From Tigriopus japonicus (lineage: Eukaryota > Arthropoda > Copepoda > Harpacticoida > Harpacticidae): a DNA stretch of 64,000 nucleotides. The notes beneath the pieces were generated by a model. That model was not told the origin of the DNA. It did no database searches and saw only the letters and a list, made by a program, of their open reading frames with translations. Positions 61,046 to 64,000 of the stretch are shown piece after piece. Position 1 is the first letter of the stretch; each line of letters starts with the position of its first letter. The stretch is taken from positions 1,637,077 to 1,701,076 of the forward strand of contig CM021317.1 in the NCBI GenBank assembly GCA_010645155.1, in the 5' to 3' direction. Made by a program: the position numbers and the translations under genes.

Positions 61046-64000
61046 CTGAAAGAGGGAAATCGACAGCTGAATGAACAACAATGTCAGGGTTCGTGATTAA
61101 AAGAATCTTTGTCTCTCTTTTTCATCTTTTGGCTCTGTCACTCAAAGAGGATTATGAGGGTTTTTTCTGGAATTTCATGCTTGTCTAAGCACGATTACCG
61201 AGGCTCAATCTGCCAAGAGTTCGAGGGAACATCATCATATGACACGACGAATTGAATAGGGGCGATTCCTGTGATTGAATATTAGAGGCCGAAATTGTAA
61301 GTGATCAAAAGGGGCACAGATTCTTGCAATTATGGCTTCGATTTCAAAATGGTTTGGTGTCCTTAGTAGCTGACTTTTTCCTCTCCAAAAAAAAATATGA
61401 AAATTTTTGACATTCTTTTACACTTGCTGGTGTGTAATACTTAACTACCAAATTAATGTGGACCATAAAAACTGAAACTGAATATTAAAAGACTTGAGTT
61501 TTTATTTGCGATTTTTTGGAGTACAAGGCTTGGTTTGTTTGCCAAATATCTGAATCTTTCCTGTTTACAAACAGTCTATTAACTTCCAAAGCAGGTTAAA
61601 TCAAACCTTAAACAAAGGCAATTGAAAAAATCCTACAAAAACACAAATATAAACAACGACTTCTAGTTAGCTTTTAACGCAAAAGGTCCCCAATTCCATG
61701 AGGACAATATGACAGGACGTTTAAAGATTTCAACTTGTCGCTGAATTTTATTTAGTGTTAATAAAAAAATTAACCCTGTAGACTCAGCTTAGTCTGAATC
61801 CAGTTTAAGATGAATTTATATTCAAAGGGGTTCACAAGGCTCTAAAAAAGTGGTACATTGTAGAACTGGCCAGTAATGGAAAGCTTAGGTGTACCTCTTT
61901 TTACCCTAACACCCTCAAAAAATTAATGGTAAAAATATGATATATCAAGTCTAACAGAGTTAAGTTGTAAAACTGTGAACTAAAATAATTTATTCTTATT
62001 TTGGAACTTTACAAGATTTCTTGTGCGTTAAAAATCAACAAAATAGGGAAACAATTCCCTTTCTCCAAAAAAGGTACTAATTTTTTTCCAGAATCACTTT
62101 TTTCCGTAGTCTAATAAGTCAAAGGGCAAAAACGTATTCTTTTTCATCATGTCATTCTAATCCGAATGATACTTATCCATTTAGTTTGTGTGGGGCCAAT
62201 ACTACGCATGAAGTTGAATGAACAGTTAAATGAACCTGAATATGTGGGCACAAATTCCATGCACTTTGCAATGCTGAGTTAGGTACCTCTCTCGATCCTC
62301 TTTTGAAATGAACAATACTGCATTGCCGGTATGTGGTCTATAAAATGGGCCGAACCAATTCAGCTCAAAATCTTGAGCTCAAAGCTATGCTAAGAATGCA
62401 AGCAATTCATGATAGAACAATTGGGTAGATTTCCCAGACAATCTCCAAATTCCACGGTTTCTTGCAAAAAGATTTGTTCGTTGTTCTGGTCAAGACTTTC
62501 AAAGCTTTTTTGGGCATTTTGGTTCTTCTCTCTCTCAAAAGGATGTAATCGATCAATTTGTAAAATTGTTCTTTTCGGCTAATTTGTTTTGAAGTGGAAA
62601 TCAGTTGGTTTCTCTAATTACAGTCAAGGTGCTATTCCAAGTTGAACTAAAATTATAGTGAAAAGAAACTTTAAAAAATGCAAGTCAAGCTCCTCTCTTG
62701 GTACGGAAAATGGAATTCAAAATGTGATTTCAAACTTTCTCAGAGGAATCTTGTCGTGACGCCAATTGCATTCAAATTGGCTTCTAAAATGATGACGAGA
62801 AGAACATAGCTCGAAATGATGATGATTACGCACAACTTTTGCTGTCGTGCTCATTGAAATCTCGAATCAATTTGTTATTGTCTCATCACGTGGAACAAAA
62901 CATTGCTTCAATAAAAATGAAGATCTGAATTTTACCCCATCTTTTTCCTCACAAAGAGGCATTTCAGAATCTCTAATTAGCTCTCCGACATTCCAGACCC
63001 ATTACTGGACTACAAAAAGGTTCCATTCATCTTCTTTTAGCGGGAATCCATGATGAGGAATGGCCACTTTTAATGCCTCCTTCCCATTTTTTGCCCTTTC
63101 CACAATTGACGGAGTCCCAAATTGACATTCACGTTCCATTCACACACATGGAATGGTAAACCATATGGTTGAGTACCTTCCTATGTTTGTCAAGTGTCTT
63201 CAGTCACTCAGGATGGAGTCAAGCCAAGGCCTCCTTGCAACTTTGAGCTGATGTATTAACCGAAAAAGCACATGCATTTTATTGGAATGAGTCAATAAAT
63301 GGATTGTTAAAGACATTTGGAAAATTTGTAATAATATACTACAAATTTGTTCAAAGAACATCATGCAGTCAAAACTGGATGTAAGAATAACTCTTTGTAA
63401 GAATATTTACTTGCTGGTTGTTAAAAGAATCTTTTTGCAAAATTTATGCGGCTCTTGATTTAAGAATAATATTGTTACTGGCAGATGAAAATCTTATAAT
63501 TAGCTTTGACAGCATAATCATCTTCATCCAAGTATAGTCTTTTAACATGTGAAGGTGAAGTTTGATGAACTTAAATCCCCTCTAAATGTGCTGAGAGCAC
63601 TTTGTAATGAATTCTGGTGTACTCAGACAAACACCGAAAGACCTCTAACAATTCACCTACTGTTGGATAGTAGACGGATGATGCCTCATCGATTGTTTAT
63701 CCGGAGCTATTGTAAATATTGTAGATGTGTCTAAAACCAGTTTCTTCAAGATATCGAAAGCGCGAGAAGAATTCTAAAAAGGGTTACGTCCACTTTCTAC
63801 ACCTTCATGCACTACCAAGAATTTAGGAAAAGCATCAGTGTAATCCTATCGGGGAATAGATTTTCTGTCTGATCAAGTAGAAGATTATCTATCCAAGGTG
63901 TATCTTTCTGTATTTTCTGTATTCTTTCACAGAAGATACGTATTTGATTACGATAAGAAATCTTTCGTGAATATGCAAAGTACAATAACATGTAAGAAAC
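61046..64000. other. Upstream integrin intron, running off the window
   Basis: The acceptor CTCTTTCAG precedes the 61045 exon, which begins in phase 2, so at least one upstream exon must exist. Nothing on the minus strand to 64000 resembles an integrin signal peptide or a GSYFGYSV-type first-blade sequence. The segment is AT-rich with no other gene. Confidence 0.7.

Overview
The window is animal nuclear DNA, most likely from an arthropod and plausibly a crustacean. It is AT-rich, its genes have introns bounded by GT/AG, and it carries many small non-autonomous transposons. The species is inference: no rRNA or mitochondrial marker is present. Exons were assembled by hand from conserved protein motifs, GT/AG sites and phase continuity. 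Nothing was checked against transcripts or databases.

Layout from left to right. 1-650 is the end of a non-LTR retrotransposon (minus strand), followed by two tandem tRNA-derived repeats (760-1003). 2276-9127 (minus) is a complete five-exon inosine-uridine-type nucleoside hydrolase with a 5.7 kb first intron. That intron holds hAT-like elements, including a 1.34 kb element with an internal minisatellite. 11452-15049 (minus) is a secreted, zincin-type metalloprotease ending in a ShKT-like cysteine domain. It has one apparent frameshift inside an otherwise intact exon chain. 16570-17250 (plus) is a small two-exon single-pass membrane protein that I do not recognise. 17251-25870 is gene-poor and rich in repeats: a broken mariner/maT transposon, a hAT-like element split by a 1.4 kb insertion, and a nested MITE that ends 33 bases past the next gene's stop codon. 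25871-39135 (minus) is a complete four-exon forkhead factor of the FOXJ2/FOXJ3 type, with a 492 bp foldback element and other repeats in its introns. 41899-61045 and beyond the right edge (minus) is an integrin alpha chain of the RGD-binding/PS2-like type, missing only its first exon or exons.

The integrin gene is the most interesting object. Twenty constitutive exons plus one of two alternative exons join in phase, giving 1,833 residues plus a stop. Two adjacent, homologous 121 bp exons (51523-51643 and 51340-51460), 62 bp apart, encode alternative versions of one propeller blade-2 segment. Since 121 is not a multiple of three, they must be used one at a time. A 45 bp in-frame micro-exon just downstream encodes the neighbouring ligand-cap loop and could be skipped. 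A single 2,531 bp exon (42606-45136) puts about 840 residues of Gly/Ser/Tyr/Gln-rich, cysteine-free sequence into the calf-2 domain, just before the RVKR furin-type site. It contains four degenerate copies of a GWxLxDGTYxR...SxWSSWS module. After cleavage, the heavy chain would carry a very long disordered extracellular tail near the membrane.

The genes do not form an operon or pathway. They are independent loci, four of them on the minus strand.
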